Of a stretch of 64,000 nucleotides of DNA, positions 21,870-33,916 are shown in pieces. Under the pieces are notes generated by a model, which worked only from the letters and a program-made list of their open reading frames with translations, had not been told where the DNA came from and did no database searches. Each line of letters starts with the position of its first letter. Position 1 is the stretch's first letter. Origin of the DNA: Ligustrum vulgare (taxonomy: Eukaryota; Streptophyta; Magnoliopsida; Lamiales; Oleaceae). The stretch covers positions 56,256,234 through 56,320,233 of the forward strand of contig OY743174.1 in NCBI GenBank assembly GCA_963555705.1, given 5' to 3'. The translations under genes were made by a program, and so were the position numbers.

Positions 21870-24000
21870 ATTATTTTATAAATGTTGTGCTTCTTCGGGA
21901 GTAACAACGTATTGCTTCTTCAAGAGCAAAAATGAAATATTCTTTTGGAATATTTTATTAAATAACTCAAATGAGATATTTCTAATGCTGCAATATTCTG
22001 CTGGAATGTCCATTTAGATCAATATTCTTCTGGAATATTGATTTAGATTGTTTCTTTTTCTAGAATAGTGATACAATATTCTTATGGAATATTGTACTAT
22101 AATATTGAATGTAAAACATACATTCGAACAAATGTTTATTGTAAGTTGGTATAATCAAAACGATATAATAAGATCGAATATTTATACCACTTTCTGTGGA
22201 AATTCAAAGTTAATAGAATACTAACTTTTACTTTGAGCAGAAAAAGAAACTATGTTATTTGTGAACAAGTAAAATAATAAATTGAATATTTATCTTAAAA
22301 TAAAGTTGTTATTCTTCAGGAGTAACAGCAAAATACTTTTTCAGAATATCAAATTAATAACATATCTCATAATATTGGGCTCTTCGGGAGCAAATTATAT
22401 TCCATTATTATATTTCATATGAGATAAAATTATGATTCTTTAGAAATTATCACAACAATATATTATTCTACATCATAATCTTCTGGATTATTAATAAATT
22501 CAAATTTCTTTGAGAAAAAGAATGCAATATTTATCACATGAGCAATAAAATAATATTCTTCTAGAATATTGAAACGTAGCAATAACGCAATATTCTTCTG
22601 AAATATTGTTTCGAATCTCATTCAATTATAACAATAATTAATATATATTGTGCTATTTAGGAGCAAAATAACAAATTATTCTTCTGGAATAATTATATTG
22701 CTAAAATTGCAATTCTTCAAGAATAATAAGTCAATATTCTTCTGGAATATTGATATTAATGATTCATTCTACCTTTCAAGCTAACAATATTTGTGCTCTA
22801 CACGAGTGACGTTAAAATATTCTTCTGGAATATTTATCTAACGTGGGTTGTGTTTATTCGAGAACACCAACGCCATATTCGTTTAAAACATATTTTAAAT
22901 TATACTTCTTCAAGAGCATTTGATCAATATTCTTTTGGAATATTGAAATTGTAATATACTGCTCATGACAAACAAGTAATATTCTTTTAGAATACTTCTA
23001 TTGTTGTCCTACTTCTTGAGCAACAACATGATACATTATTAAATCAGAATTTATGAATGAACATCTACAAATATTTAATCATCTTAAAGATTATTAATTA
23101 CCATATAAACATAATATGAATTTATATATAAAAATGAATTACCAAACATACATCAGGAAAAATAATCTCTATATATAGAAGTTAACACAATTGACTAAAT
23201 ATTTTATTGGCTAAATCTTTTACCAATATGTAAAAGATACTAAACATGCACGTGAATTCCATATATAAAAATTATATATATAACTAATATATGGTAGAAT
23301 CAAATCTAATAATGTATTTGAGAATTCAAAATAACGTAGTGATTTCCAATGACAAAATTGAAAGAGCAAAAAATAATAACAATAATAATTTGCTGGAACA
23401 ATGTATACTTTAACGAAATTATTTCGATTCTTCCAAAAGAAATAATAAATCAATATTCTTCTAGAATATTGAAAATTATAATTCATGTTCTTTAGGAGCA
23501 AATAACATCTTTCTAGGATATTAATTTTAATATCGTACTACTTCAGGAGTAACAACAAATTATTTATAATAGACAATTTTACGATTAATAATTTAATATT
23601 CTTCTGGAATATTAATTATTTATTACGTTACTTTAAGAGTAATAACGAATTATTCTTCTAAAATAATTATAGATCTAAAATTGCTATTATTTAAGAATAA
23701 AATTTTAATATTCTTCTAGAATATTGAAAATTACAATGTATGCTCTTCAAGAGCAAATAATATTCATCTGAATTATATGTTGTGCTACTTCAGGAGTAAC
23801 AACAAATATTTGTAATAGATAGACACGGATCTATGATTAATATTCTTCTGTAATATTAATATAATGTTGTGCTACTTCAGGAGCAACAACGAATGAATTA
23901 ATAGCATCAATAAATTTGTAATGGACAAATCTATAATTAATATTCTTCTGGAATATTAATATATACCGTTGTGCTACTTCAGGAGTAACAACATTATGAA
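21870..24000. repeat. Array of short palindromes with shared core
   Basis: At least two dozen short inverted repeats share a core near CTTC(T/A/G)GGA but have different complementary arms. Examples: arms ATCAATATTC/GAATATTGAT around TTCTG (22018-22042); TACAATATTC/GAATATTGTA around TTATG (22072-22096); AATTATTC/GAATAATT around TTCTG (22674-22694); GCTC/GAGC around TTCGG (22379-22391); TACT/AGTA arms around TCAGG near 23977. Spacing is irregular, about 30-150 bp. The array sits in the 5' part of the minus-strand copia-like element. The cores TTCTGGAA and TTCTAGAA also match the heat-shock element pattern TTCnnGAA. Confidence 0.8.
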
Positions 24001-24238
24001 TTATTAATATAAAGATCAAAATTTGTCGAATTGGTTGGAGAAAATCAGATTCAGATTTATGAGCCGCAATTGCTAATGAACAACATTGTAATGAATAGAT
24101 GTGAATTGCAATTGAATAGTAATAAAAAAAAAATTCATATGTCACCAAATTAATTTCAGTGCATATGATTTTACCATCTAACTAATATTTTGATATATGG
24201 GATTTTGAAAAAGAAAATTCTAACTCAATTTGGTAGAG

Positions 24239-24254
24239 ACTCGTGCTGATAACG
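24239..24254 (-). other. Primer binding site of copia-like element
   Basis: In element sense CGTTATCAGCACGAG directly follows the LTR. This sequence is found after the 5' LTR of many plant copia elements. It fixes the minus-strand orientation. Confidence 0.7.
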
Positions 24255-24426
24255 TGTTATGAAATAGAGAGAAAGAGAGAAGAAAATAAAGAGGCAAATA
24301 AACTTGTGTATTATTATGAATCAAAGCCTCATATATATAGGGAGAATAAGGGATATACAAGGTAATAATACCTAGGGTTTTAGGGATACAACTGTCATTC
24401 ACTAATACAATATAATATTTACAACA
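24255..24426 (-). repeat. 5' LTR of copia-like element
   Basis: 172 bp, nearly identical to 18455-18627, with roughly 15 differences by eye. Confidence 0.85.
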
Positions 24427-26840
24427 TTTTAAATATTTTTTTGCTCTCTTCTTTTTCATCATTTTCTTCGATTTTTCTATTAAAATAGATTGAACTAAAA
24501 ATTTATAGAAAATAATATTTAAATTGTATGAAAACAAATAATAATTAAGCAAAATGATTCTAAAATTTTCTTCAGAAAAGATTTGTATATTCAAAATTTT
24601 AATTAAAAGTCAATCGAAATCAATAAAAGTTTGTATATTCAAATTTTTTTATGAACATAGTACAATTTCTTTAAGTCAATATCGAATGTGATTTTATTTT
24701 TCCCACTATTTTTTTATCACAAATATTTCTCTGTAATAAAAATGTTTATCTCACAAGCCGGATTTTTTAATTCACTTGATATAAAATTATTATTGACAAT
24801 TAATATTCACGCCATAGGAAAATTAATCTATTAATGTTCAAGTTTTTCAATTGAAAAAATAAAAGTCCGTAATAATTTTTGAAAGTCTTTTAAACATTAA
24901 AAGTTTACAAAAGTCATTGAAAGTTTATGAAAGTCATTTACATAAAAGTCAGCAAAAATTTTTAAAAGTCTATACAAATTCTAGGATGCTCAAATTGAGA
25001 CCTTCATAGAGTGACTTATAATTATTTCCACTTTTGATTGTATGCGCCTCTAATCTTTATACAATGTTATATTAATGTTTTTTTTTACCTCATCACATCC
25101 TTATCATCAACACTTCAACAATTAGCAAATTTTGTCATTAATGATGATTTTCATCCAAAAATTTGTTACCACGTTTAGAAACGATAGAGAAGTATATATC
25201 CAGTCATAATTTTTATTTTTTATTTTTTTATTTATTAAATATACAAGATGTAAATAATCTTTTTGTTCCCTCTTAATGAAATTTATTACAAATAACAAAG
25301 ACAATATTATTAATTAATGAAAGACTTAAAATAAAAATACAATGAGAAAAAGTTAGCGACATAATTGTGACAATGACTAAAGGTTATGGACATTTTGTGT
25401 AATTAAAATGTGTTGTACATGTAAGAAAATGTGGTGAGAATATATTTAACTTTTCTTTTTTCATAGTTTATTTTTGTAATTATATAAAATTTAGAAGAAA
25501 AAGGAAATATATGATTGACACATAACATAAATATGTTCATATATTTTCTAAGATAATTTTTGTTCCAAAGTTAAAGTATCTTCTCGATTTACAAGATAAT
25601 TTTGCGAACTAATTTATGTATAATTCAACCCTATTTTTAAGTTTGAAGCACGAAATTTGCAGAACTTATAAATTCGCGTTATTTTAAATTTGGATCGCTT
25701 TTGCTAAACTTTAATTCCCCGTTAAAATAAATAAGTCATTTAAAATTTATTATATTATAATCATATCATAATTTACTTCGATTTTCTATCTTTATACTAC
25801 ATTTTTCAACATTCACGGGTTCAAAGGATGAATAGGTTAAGAATAAGGTAGTACAACTTTTTCCGAACTTTGAGAATTACATGTTTGTTAGTATAGCTTG
25901 ATTTTATTTTATTGAACATGATTAAAAAAAATCTTATTCTAATATTCAAGTTATAAGGAACCTATATTCACTACTATTTCAAAACCATGTTTTTACACAT
26001 CTAATGAATTGTTAATTGCATGAATTTCATGTTAGAGTTAGACATATATGACTTGATATAAAGTTCACTTGTAAATATTTTCTTTTGCATTGATTATCAA
26101 GACTAATTGATAACTATTGATAGACTATTGATAAAGATAACATTGTAATAATCCAATTATATGTTAATTATTATCGTATACTACAGATAAGCACGTGCTT
26201 TTAAAGTCTGCTAAAACTAAAATATTTGAGCTCTGTTTATTTATAAATACACATTCCTCAAAATCATTTTTTAACAAGACAAGTCTCCCTCGTTTAGTCG
26301 ATTCGTCGATTCTCACCCATTCAAAGTAAAAGCAATGTTGGGGGTTGGGGACAAAAGTCACAAGTGAATGTTGATTGTGGACAACAAGGGACATGCCATG
26401 ATCCAAACCACCTTTCGGGTGGATAAAATTGAGTCGCATTCCTTTGTAACGATATGTCTAATAATTAAGGTTGGATTGAGATAGCTAAGAAAGAGTCTCA
26501 AGGACAAGGACATTGTTCTGAACTCTCTCTCTCTCCCCACCCATTTTTCTTAATAGCATAAGACGTTTAGATAAAGTGAATTAGATAAAAGATTCAAGCT
26601 TAAGTTTCACTCTCATTCAGGGTCAGAGTTAAGATTTTCATGTAAGGTATGAAAAATGTATAAAAGGCAATATATATATTGAGAAATTATTAAAACTCCT
26701 TTACAAAAAAATATTAAGTAATTTCTATACATATTGACCTAGAAAAAAATTAAAAATCTTACATCTTACATATCTTTAAGAGGACATGCGTTAAAAATTG
26801 AGCCACTGTTTGATGCAGATTAAAATCAAATTTTTAGTAA
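24427..26840. other. AT-rich spacer, no recognisable gene
   Basis: Very AT-rich. A minus-strand open frame at 26164-26439 (91 codons) resembles nothing I know and has no splice or codon-bias support. A TC-rich patch lies at 26520-26535. Confidence 0.5.
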
Positions 26841-26862
26841 ATTTTGATAAAAGTTAGTTTTA

Positions 26863-26865
<3 letters not shown>

Positions 26866-26917
<52 letters not shown>

Positions 26918-27090
26918 GTCGCATATGAATGTAAATAATATATCTGTCGCATCTCTCTCAATATATATATATATATATATACATTCATATGCGACATACA
27001 TACATACATATATATATATATATATGTATGTATGTATGTATATATGTCGCATATGAATGTAAATAATATATCTGTCGCATCTCTCTCAAC
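26866..27090. repeat. Palindromic TA/GTAT microsatellite cluster
   Basis: Long (TA)n and (GTAT)n tracts are combined with a unique block. GTCGCATATGAATGTAAATA followed by ATATCTGTCGCATCTCTC occurs at about 26918 and again at about 27044. The GCATATGAATGT part also occurs inverted at about 26981-26992. The cluster could form a large cruciform. Confidence 0.8.
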
Positions 27091-27216
27091 TTAAAATTCT
27101 TACATAATGTAGTTAACAATTAATTAAATATTTAATAAAAAACCTTTAAATTTAAAACCTCTTTCCATTCACGAATGACATGTCAATTACATGTAGATAG
27201 ATTCGTATTTCTGGTA

Positions 27217-27282
<66 letters not shown>
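27217..27282. repeat. (AAT)n microsatellite
   Basis: About 22 uninterrupted AAT units. Confidence 0.95.
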
Positions 27283-29340
27283 TTATAAGGCTGTAAGCAA
27301 AAATCGTCCAATTAGAAAATCGAATCGAAATCGCATTTTAAAAACCGTCGGATTGGTGCCACGCTGACCCGTCAAAGAAATGGATTTGAACCGAACCAAA
27401 CCGGTCAAGAATGATTTGATTCATGTTTGAAGTCTTTAATTGCAGTTTGAAATCAAATCGGACCGACGAAAATTTCCCTCCAAGAATTCCCCCCCAAAAG
27501 ATCCATGTAAAGCTAATGTAGCACCAACAATAAAAAAAACAGTACATATATCAGACTCCTGTAATAATAAATACGGTTGGTAAAAAATTCAAATTCAAAA
27601 TTCAAATTGAATTCTTGAAATTTGTGTAGAGAAAAGAAGCTCGACCCTATTATTTCAAACCATGTTATCTGATATTATGCCTCTACCTTCACTACATCTC
27701 GAACGCCAGAATCATTTACTTCGAGAGACTCGTTCTTCTTCTCCGCTCTTTTCACGAGCGTTTTGTTGGCAACGACGCAGCCATTGAGTGTTTGGGGCGA
27801 TGGACAGCGGTGGGGGAGGCGAAAAAGTGGTTGGGGCTCAATTTTTGTACAAAATCGAGGCTGAGATTCGAGCTTAGGTCTGTTGGAGCCGATGCGGCAG
27901 GTCCCGCTATCTGAAACCACCAGCAGTACGAATGAGCTTCTCATTGCTGTTCATAAAAATATCAGAAGATGGGTTTTTCATCTCTTCGGCTGTTTCCCTT
28001 TAGTTTTCGACAGTAACTCCGGCTGCTTCCCAGCGTCGGTCCGACATGCCATTTTGACAGTAAGTTCTACAATTGATGATTTTGGACATTTATTATGTAT
28101 TTTATTATATTTTGTTTTCATAATGTACTCTATATTTCTATAGATTCTTGAAATGTAAACTTATACTTTAGTTAAATCTCAGGACTAACATTAGTTTCAA
28201 CAATTTGAAGGAAATTAATTTGCTGTCTTTCTTCATGATTCCACAAAGAATATCCAGTTGGTAAACTTTTTTAAATGTTGAATTGATTAAGATGGAATTA
28301 CGCAACTGACAAATGAGGACTTAGAGATGGAATTATTCAACCAGTTATGGATACATTTCTATCTAAAGTTCAATTTTTACACTTTTTCCATCTTATTGAA
28401 TAAATATTTTGATTGATAGACAAGGGTGGATAGGAAGATATAAAGCCCCCTGTTTTGGATAGCACCTGTAGAAGAGAGGGTTAAGCTAGAAAAAGGACAT
28501 CAAGGTGCAAATTACATTTTTTAAATTCTGAGGAGTTTTACTTTTTTGGGAAGAATAAATATATATCATTTTTCTAAAGGAAATTTTCATAAGCATGCAT
28601 TAATGGAGTCACAGCCATTGTTTGTTTTTCAAGGATCAAGTCATTATTAAGATTTTTAGGTGTTGAACTAATATGTTGTTCTTTGTTGCAGGAAGATGGT
28701 GTGTAGACTGATGTGGTTTCCTAAATATTGAGTGCAACAGTCCTACTACATCACTACCTCCCTATTTTTCCTGTTCAGTTTAATAATTTTTTTTATATTT
28801 ACGGATTAAAAGTAGGGAGTGAGTGCATTTATGTTAAGGCCAATCTGTTTGTGAAAAAGCTTATTTCAGACCAGCTTTGCTTAGTGGTGTTGCAACCATC
28901 AAGTGATCGAGCTTCCTTTCTCCAGGTAATGAAGTAAACATATACTTGATTATAGGTAGTGCTAATCTTCGTGTCTCATCAATGATAGAGCTTCATTTAA
29001 AACTCTTTTCCAAGTTATTTTTTTGACTGTTATCTTCATGCCTCATTAGTGAGGAAGATTGTGGAGATTCCGAGCTCAATTCACAGTGTCAAATTCCTTG
29101 GCTGCTGCTGCTGAGTTTCAGCTTCAAGCAAGGAAAGTGAGTTACAAAAAGAATCAATGGTTGCAAATCAATATGGTTTTTGAATGTTAAATTAATAAAA
29201 TGGTTTAATTCTGAAATCTCATGTGTTAATAGCCGACAAATTTGAATTGGTGAAATCTGTCATTTTTTATGAATCGGACTTAAATATATATGTTTGTACA
29301 GCAGATGAAGGCAGTTCCAGGTTCACCACTATTTTAGGTA
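27283..29340 (+). other. Spacer with possible captured exon pieces
   Basis: Two plus-strand open stretches end at plausible splice donors: about 27880-28062 (followed by GTAAGTTC) and about 28800-28926 (ending CTCCAG before GTAATG). I do not recognise either product, and I cannot join them convincingly. Because a decayed gene fragment and a Helitron 3' end follow, they may be captured exon debris. Confidence 0.3.
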
Positions 29341-29512
29341 GTGGATTCAGCGTTTGGGTTTCTATTTACAGCAATTCATAGCCATTCAATGGTGAAATTC
29401 GAGGGTGGATACACTGTAGAGACTGTGTTTGATGGAACTAATGTTGGAATTGAACCCTACTATTTGGAGTGTCACCAACTGGGGAAATTCTGGTTCTTCA
29501 TTCTGAAAACAG
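29341..29512 (+). pseudogene. NHL-repeat protein gene fragment
   Basis: Translation gives VDSAFGFLFTAIHSHSMV, then KFEGGYTVETVFDG, then GIEPY. This matches the N-terminal part of plant NHL-domain proteins, which continue VEVSPxGELLVLDSENSNIY. Here a frameshift near 29468 moves the frame, after which VSPTGEILVLHSENSNI can be read. The homology then stops abruptly at about 29512. It is a truncated, frameshifted fragment of one exon and cannot make the NHL propeller protein. Confidence 0.8.
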
Positions 29513-29604
29513 TAATATATCCTGGTCAACAAGTTGGCGGTGTTGAAGCAAAAATGATGGCTACAAACGAGTTGAATGCTCATGCTTCCCTTCAAGTAAT
29601 ATAA

Positions 29605-31479
29605 CAGCTCTCAGCCTATGAGCATTTATGAATTCAATCATTAGTGCATTTTTGTTGTTTATGGAACTCTGTCTGTAATATTTTAAACGCTTGTGCTTTG
29701 CAGAGCAGCTCATAATGCATCATGCCTGAGGACATACCTATGATTGTCCTGATATTATTAAATCTATTTCCTCCACTTCTTTGTTTTTACGTTGATATAC
29801 TTGGCCTCTGATGTTTAAAAAATTTAATGTGATTTTATTAAAATTGTATCTTACTAAAATATAGCTAATATTTTAGTGCAAGAACTAAAACCTTTATAAG
29901 GTTTTGAAATTGGAGTCATAATGGTTAATGAGATCCACTAACACCTTCTATATGGTTTGTCCTATCTACTTGAGTTGCACATATATTTAGTTATTTATAG
30001 ACAGTGGGGTTAATTGTGGGAAAATTTAGTTTTGATCATAAGTGATGAATTGATGATTGTGTGAATTAACTTGAGGTGAGAAGTGGAGTATTATAATTTA
30101 TGCTCAAATCCCAATCTTCTTCTTGAATAATTTAGATATTACCAAGCTTTTCCAAGTTCAGCACATGCTTTGTTGTGTAGTCTCTGTTATTTTGTCACAT
30201 AGTTTTCCCAAGTTCAGTACATGCTTTGGTGTGTAGTCTTTGTTACATGAAATATTATGGAATTTAGAGGATGGTCAATCATGGTCGATCTTTTGTACTA
30301 AAGATGTCTAAAGATACATTTACCCAAACTTGGCAAACTTGGATAGTATATAAGTGAAAATAGACATGGCAAACTTGGATACATGTAATAATGTTGTATT
30401 TATCTTGATTTATAAATTTTATTTGTATAAAATATGAACCGTGCCATTCTATAGTTTACTTGTATAAAATAATGTTGTAATTCATTTAACTGATTGCTTA
30501 GATTTTAGTCATTTGATTCCAGCAATTGTTAAAAACCTTTATGAACTAAATCCCTTAGTTGCTTTTGGTCCATTGGAATTGTCTTGCTAAAGTAAAGATC
30601 CATCAGTCGTTGATTTAGTTCATATCTCATGCCTAAAAATATGATTTAGCAAGATGTGTAAGAAGTTACAAGTATTGTTTTAATGAATCAGTGGCATATT
30701 CTAAGATCAACTTGTGAAATAGCATTTTAAGTTGATTTAGTTCATATCTCATACCTAGAAAAACTCTGCATTAGTTTGAGATAATTTTTTTATGCAATTT
30801 GATGTTGCAATATAATGGTGTTGCACATATCATCGCGAATGGTAAGTTTTGCTATATCAATCTTACACCGTCATAGAAATTGCTTTTTAGTATTAACATT
30901 GAAGAAATTCATCATATCTAAATTATATAGTTAAAATATTTTGTTCTTAATATTGTAGATCATATGTATAGCTATCGGTATTAAAATTATGCATTTATTT
31001 TTTAAAATATATAAATTGCCTTTTACTATTAAGAGAAATTATAATTTGTAAGTTTATTTTTTTCATTTAAATATTTTGTGTACATCTAATACCGCGCATC
31101 GTATGAAATATAGATTTGAACAAATATAGGTTGTATATCCGATTTGAACGAATATAGATTTATGGTTGTTACTTTTATTTATTATATTTTATTTTATTTA
31201 ACAAAATATTTTAAAAGGTAAAAAAAAAAGTATTTAGAAGAAGAAAGTCCAACAAACAAACAAATAATAAATAAAGATATTTCTTTTAAAAGAGAAAAAA
31301 AATTAAAAAGGAAAATCCTATAAAGATCAAGATTTTGGATTTTCTATCTTGATTATTTTTGTCTTTTTAAAGTTTTGAATTCGATAATATTTTGTATTAA
31401 AATATTATTGTATTATGATTTTATTTGATATAGTTGTATAATTAACATATTTTCATAAATTTTGATCGAAATCACTACC
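29605..31479. other. AT-rich spacer
   Basis: No gene recognised. A short segment with AAGTTCAG(C/T)ACATGCTTTG occurs twice at about 30155 and 30213, a local duplication. This may be interior of the Helitron that ends at 31521. Confidence 0.4.
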
Positions 31480-31521
31480 AAATTTATAATCAATTGTGCA
31501 TCGCACGGGTGGAAAAGCTAG
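31480..31521 (+). mobile_element. Helitron 3' terminus
   Basis: A short hairpin (GTGC-ATC-GCAC at 31496-31506) is followed about 11 bp later by CTAG (31518-31521) and then T. This is the canonical 3' end of plant Helitrons. I could not find the matching 5' TC end, so the length is unknown. It may include the NHL fragment upstream. Confidence 0.6.
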
Positions 31522-32731
31522 TATATAAAAATAAAATAAAAAAGAAAATTTTCGAAAACTCGGCCAATATGTCAAATTCAATAGTTATATGAGTATTTTG
31601 TTAATTTCTATTACATTTTTACCCAACTATACAATTACCATACTTCAAAATTTAAATAAATCCAATAATCTTCATTTAAATATTTGATGAATGGTTTGAG
31701 TTCATAACAACTAACAACTACAAGATTGTATAATTACTATATTAATTATGTACTCTCCATCAAATCAATAAACATTTTTTTTTTATTGTTTTTCAAAAAA
31801 AAAAAAAAAACATTTTTTCTATTGGGGCAGGTTATACTCTTCGTCTAATCAATAAAATTTTTTTAGATATGATGACCACGAAGGTCTTATTAGACATCAT
31901 ATTATTTTTTGGTTTTATAAACTTGTATTGTAACTTAAAAAATAATTATATTGTAATTTTACTGTGATTTCGTTTTGATTTAGTTAGTATTTTAATTTAT
32001 AGTGAATTTGTTTAGATTTAGCCCTTGTTTGGTTTTCATTAAATTTTTTTCTACAACATTCAATCTCAACTATCTATTAAAAGTCAAGTCCATAATATTT
32101 GACTTTTCAACAATTTATTCTCTTAAAAATTACTATTTATTTTTTTTAAAAAAATCTATTTTTAAACAATACCAAACACACTCATTGTCAATAAAGTATT
32201 CGAATATATCAAAATCAATAAATTAGTGGCATAAAAATAGATACGCAAAAAAAAAAAATGTTGAAATAAGCAGTTTAAAATCTCAAATTTTTCTCAAACC
32301 TTTTATATGGTTTGGTTTGCTTTAAGTTTAATTTTATTTTTTCTTAAACCGATTTAAAATGTTTGATTTTAAAATCTGTCAAAAACCAGTAAAATCGAAC
32401 ACTTACACCCCTAATAATTTATTGGTGGAAGAAATATTCAACATTTAGACAAAATCTTTTTCAATTTTGTAGAGCAAGTCGACCAGATCCAACAAAGAAA
32501 GATAAATATGAGTAAGGGTAGAATATATATATATTTCCATAATTAATTTCTCCACTCAAAACTATTTTTCTTTCCTTATTTCCTCAAAACATGTCAATCT
32601 CAAAACATTCATATGCATGCACTAATATTTTTTTCTTTATTGTTTCATTTTTCTTCTTCAAGACTCAGACGACGGCTACCATCCTTCTATCTCTTTGCAG
32701 TTTGAAGTTTTTGGTGAATTTAACGATTTAA
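31522..32731. other. Spacer and HIPP upstream region
   Basis: AT-rich. It holds one more copy of the CTTGTTTGGTTTTCATTAAA MITE family at about 32022-32185. A TATATATATATT stretch at about 32524-32536 could serve as a TATA box for the HIPP gene. Confidence 0.4.
32022..32185 (+). repeat. MITE copy, same family as 10.87 kb
   Basis: Starts GCCCTTGTTTGGTTTTCATT and shares the CCATAATATTTGACTTTT core. Its right end (CAATACCAAACACACTCATT) matches, inverted, the left end of the minus copy at 14025. These are imperfect terminal inverted repeats. Confidence 0.55.
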
Positions 32732-33916
32732 ATGGAGCATGCGAATTTGGTACTCACTTCTATTATTTCTTTTGCTATTTTCCAAATAATTTCAGTACTT
32801 AAAGTTACATATACACAATTTTATTTTTAATGTGTATTCATATATATTATGTGCTTCAATGCAGAGCTGTGTTTTGAAGGTGCATAGTCGTTGTAATGCA
32901 TGTAAGATGAAGATGTTGGAAGTATTGAATTCCATTTGTGGTAATCAATTACAATCTTATTACCTAACCAAATATATTCATAAAGGATCGACGTAAGATC
33001 ATATATATATATATATATTTTTTCCGGTTTTGCTAAGTGTATATAATGATTTATATACACTTGATGAGGTGAGATATGATTAGATCATTATTTCTTTCAA
33101 AAAAAGAAAATAAAAAAAAGTCCTCCTCTCTCTTTTTGATCTTATAAAATGTAAACCACTTAGAGTCCGTTTGGTTTATGAAAAGTTTTTTATTTTTGTG
33201 GTTTTTTGTGTTTTTTTATGGATGTGTGGTTTAGAATGGTTTGAAAAGTAAAAAATTATGGACTTGACTAATGATGGATGGTTGAGATTGAGTTTGAAAA
33301 TTTGTGGTAAAAATTATTGATAGAGCAAACAAGCTCTCAATTATGTACAATTAACATTTCACAGTTTAGGTTGCTCCCATTTCGTTCGCTACTATTATGG
33401 GAATCTCTTGCTTCTTTTCCTCTCACTACTAAGATGTTTCAGTTCGTCATTCCAAGTAAAATTCCCTAGCATATGAAGGAGTGAAAAAATGCTTTTGTTG
33501 TTGCGAAATAAGAAGTCTTCGTCGTATCTTAATGCACGTATTTAATTTATTCATATTTCTTTTATCTTCAACATGATTTTCTTTAATTATATGCCGTGTT
33601 TGTTTATAACCTTTGGCAAGGGGTGTATTCCGTGACATTCAATGCTGAAGAAGGGGTAGCTAAAATAATGGGCGAAGTAGATCCGAATCTATTTCTTGCA
33701 GCCATGGCAAGAACTGAACAACATGCGGAACTTGTATGCGCCAAACTCGACCATCCAAGAATTGATCGAGGATATTTTAATGACCATGAGTACTATGGCG
33801 AACCCTATAGGCGGGCGTTGCCGGAATATTCCTCGAATAACCCAAACTACTATTATGATGTTACTCCACTTCCCTATGATGAAGATCAATCAATGAGTTT
33901 TTGCACTATAATGTGA
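32732..33916 (+). CDS. HIPP: heavy-metal-associated isoprenylated protein
   Basis: Three exons (32732-32749, 32865-32940, 33621-33916) with GT-AG borders join in frame to 129 codons. Residues about 7-70 form a heavy-metal-associated (HMA) fold starting [16 protein letters not shown]. The CxxC pair binds metal in this family. The C-terminus is CTIM, a CaaX box for farnesylation that would anchor the protein to membranes. The middle is Tyr- and Asn-rich. At 129 residues it is among the shorter HIPPs. Family members act in metal handling and as membrane-linked partners in stress responses; the specific substrate is not evident. The first exon has only six codons, so its start is the least certain part. 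The 680-bp second intron holds a MITE-like element and a plastid ycf2 fragment. Confidence 0.88.
33160..33345. repeat. MITE-like element in HIPP intron 2
   Basis: Starts GAGTCCGTTTGGTTTATGAA and ends AGCAAACAAGCTCTC, an imperfect inverted arrangement. It is related in style to the GTTTGGTTT MITE family of this window. Confidence 0.45.
33450..33551 (-). pseudogene. ycf2: Plastid ycf2 fragment in HIPP intron (NUPT)
   Basis: The minus strand reads [11 protein letters not shown], then [11 protein letters not shown], then SYAREFYLE. This corresponds to the Ycf2 segment [21 protein letters not shown]. It has one extra codon and a stop right after. It is transcribed antisense within intron 2 of the HIPP gene and has no coding role. 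Confidence 0.85.

Larger units (their letters stand above)
18455..24426 (-). mobile_element. Decayed Ty1/copia-like LTR element
   Basis: Nearly identical 173-bp LTRs (18455-18627 and 24255-24426) bound a 5.6-kb interior. On the minus strand a primer site follows the upstream LTR and a G-rich polypurine tract precedes the downstream LTR, so the element reads right to left. Recognisable copia remnants are few: a linker before reverse transcriptase (20421-20540, SPEEVQ..E) and the end of RNase H (18854-18955, ADLFTKA..TSTFKK). No intact gag-pol frame exists. The interior is dominated by short palindromic repeats at 21.9-24.0 kb and four 68-bp repeats near the 3' end. The LTRs are far better preserved than the interior, so the element may have moved as a non-autonomous derivative. 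Confidence 0.8.

Noticed and set aside
23837..24148. Minus-strand frame with repeated PEVAQ peptide as a real repeat protein
   Set aside because: The repeats come from the palindrome array; the frame is not maintained from unit to unit.
24837..25304. Possible small gene in AT-rich DNA
   Set aside because: Open frames are short, lysine/isoleucine rich by composition only.
26164..26439. Minus-strand open frame of 91 codons as a possible gene
   Set aside because: No recognisable motif, no splice or promoter support, in AT-rich spacer.
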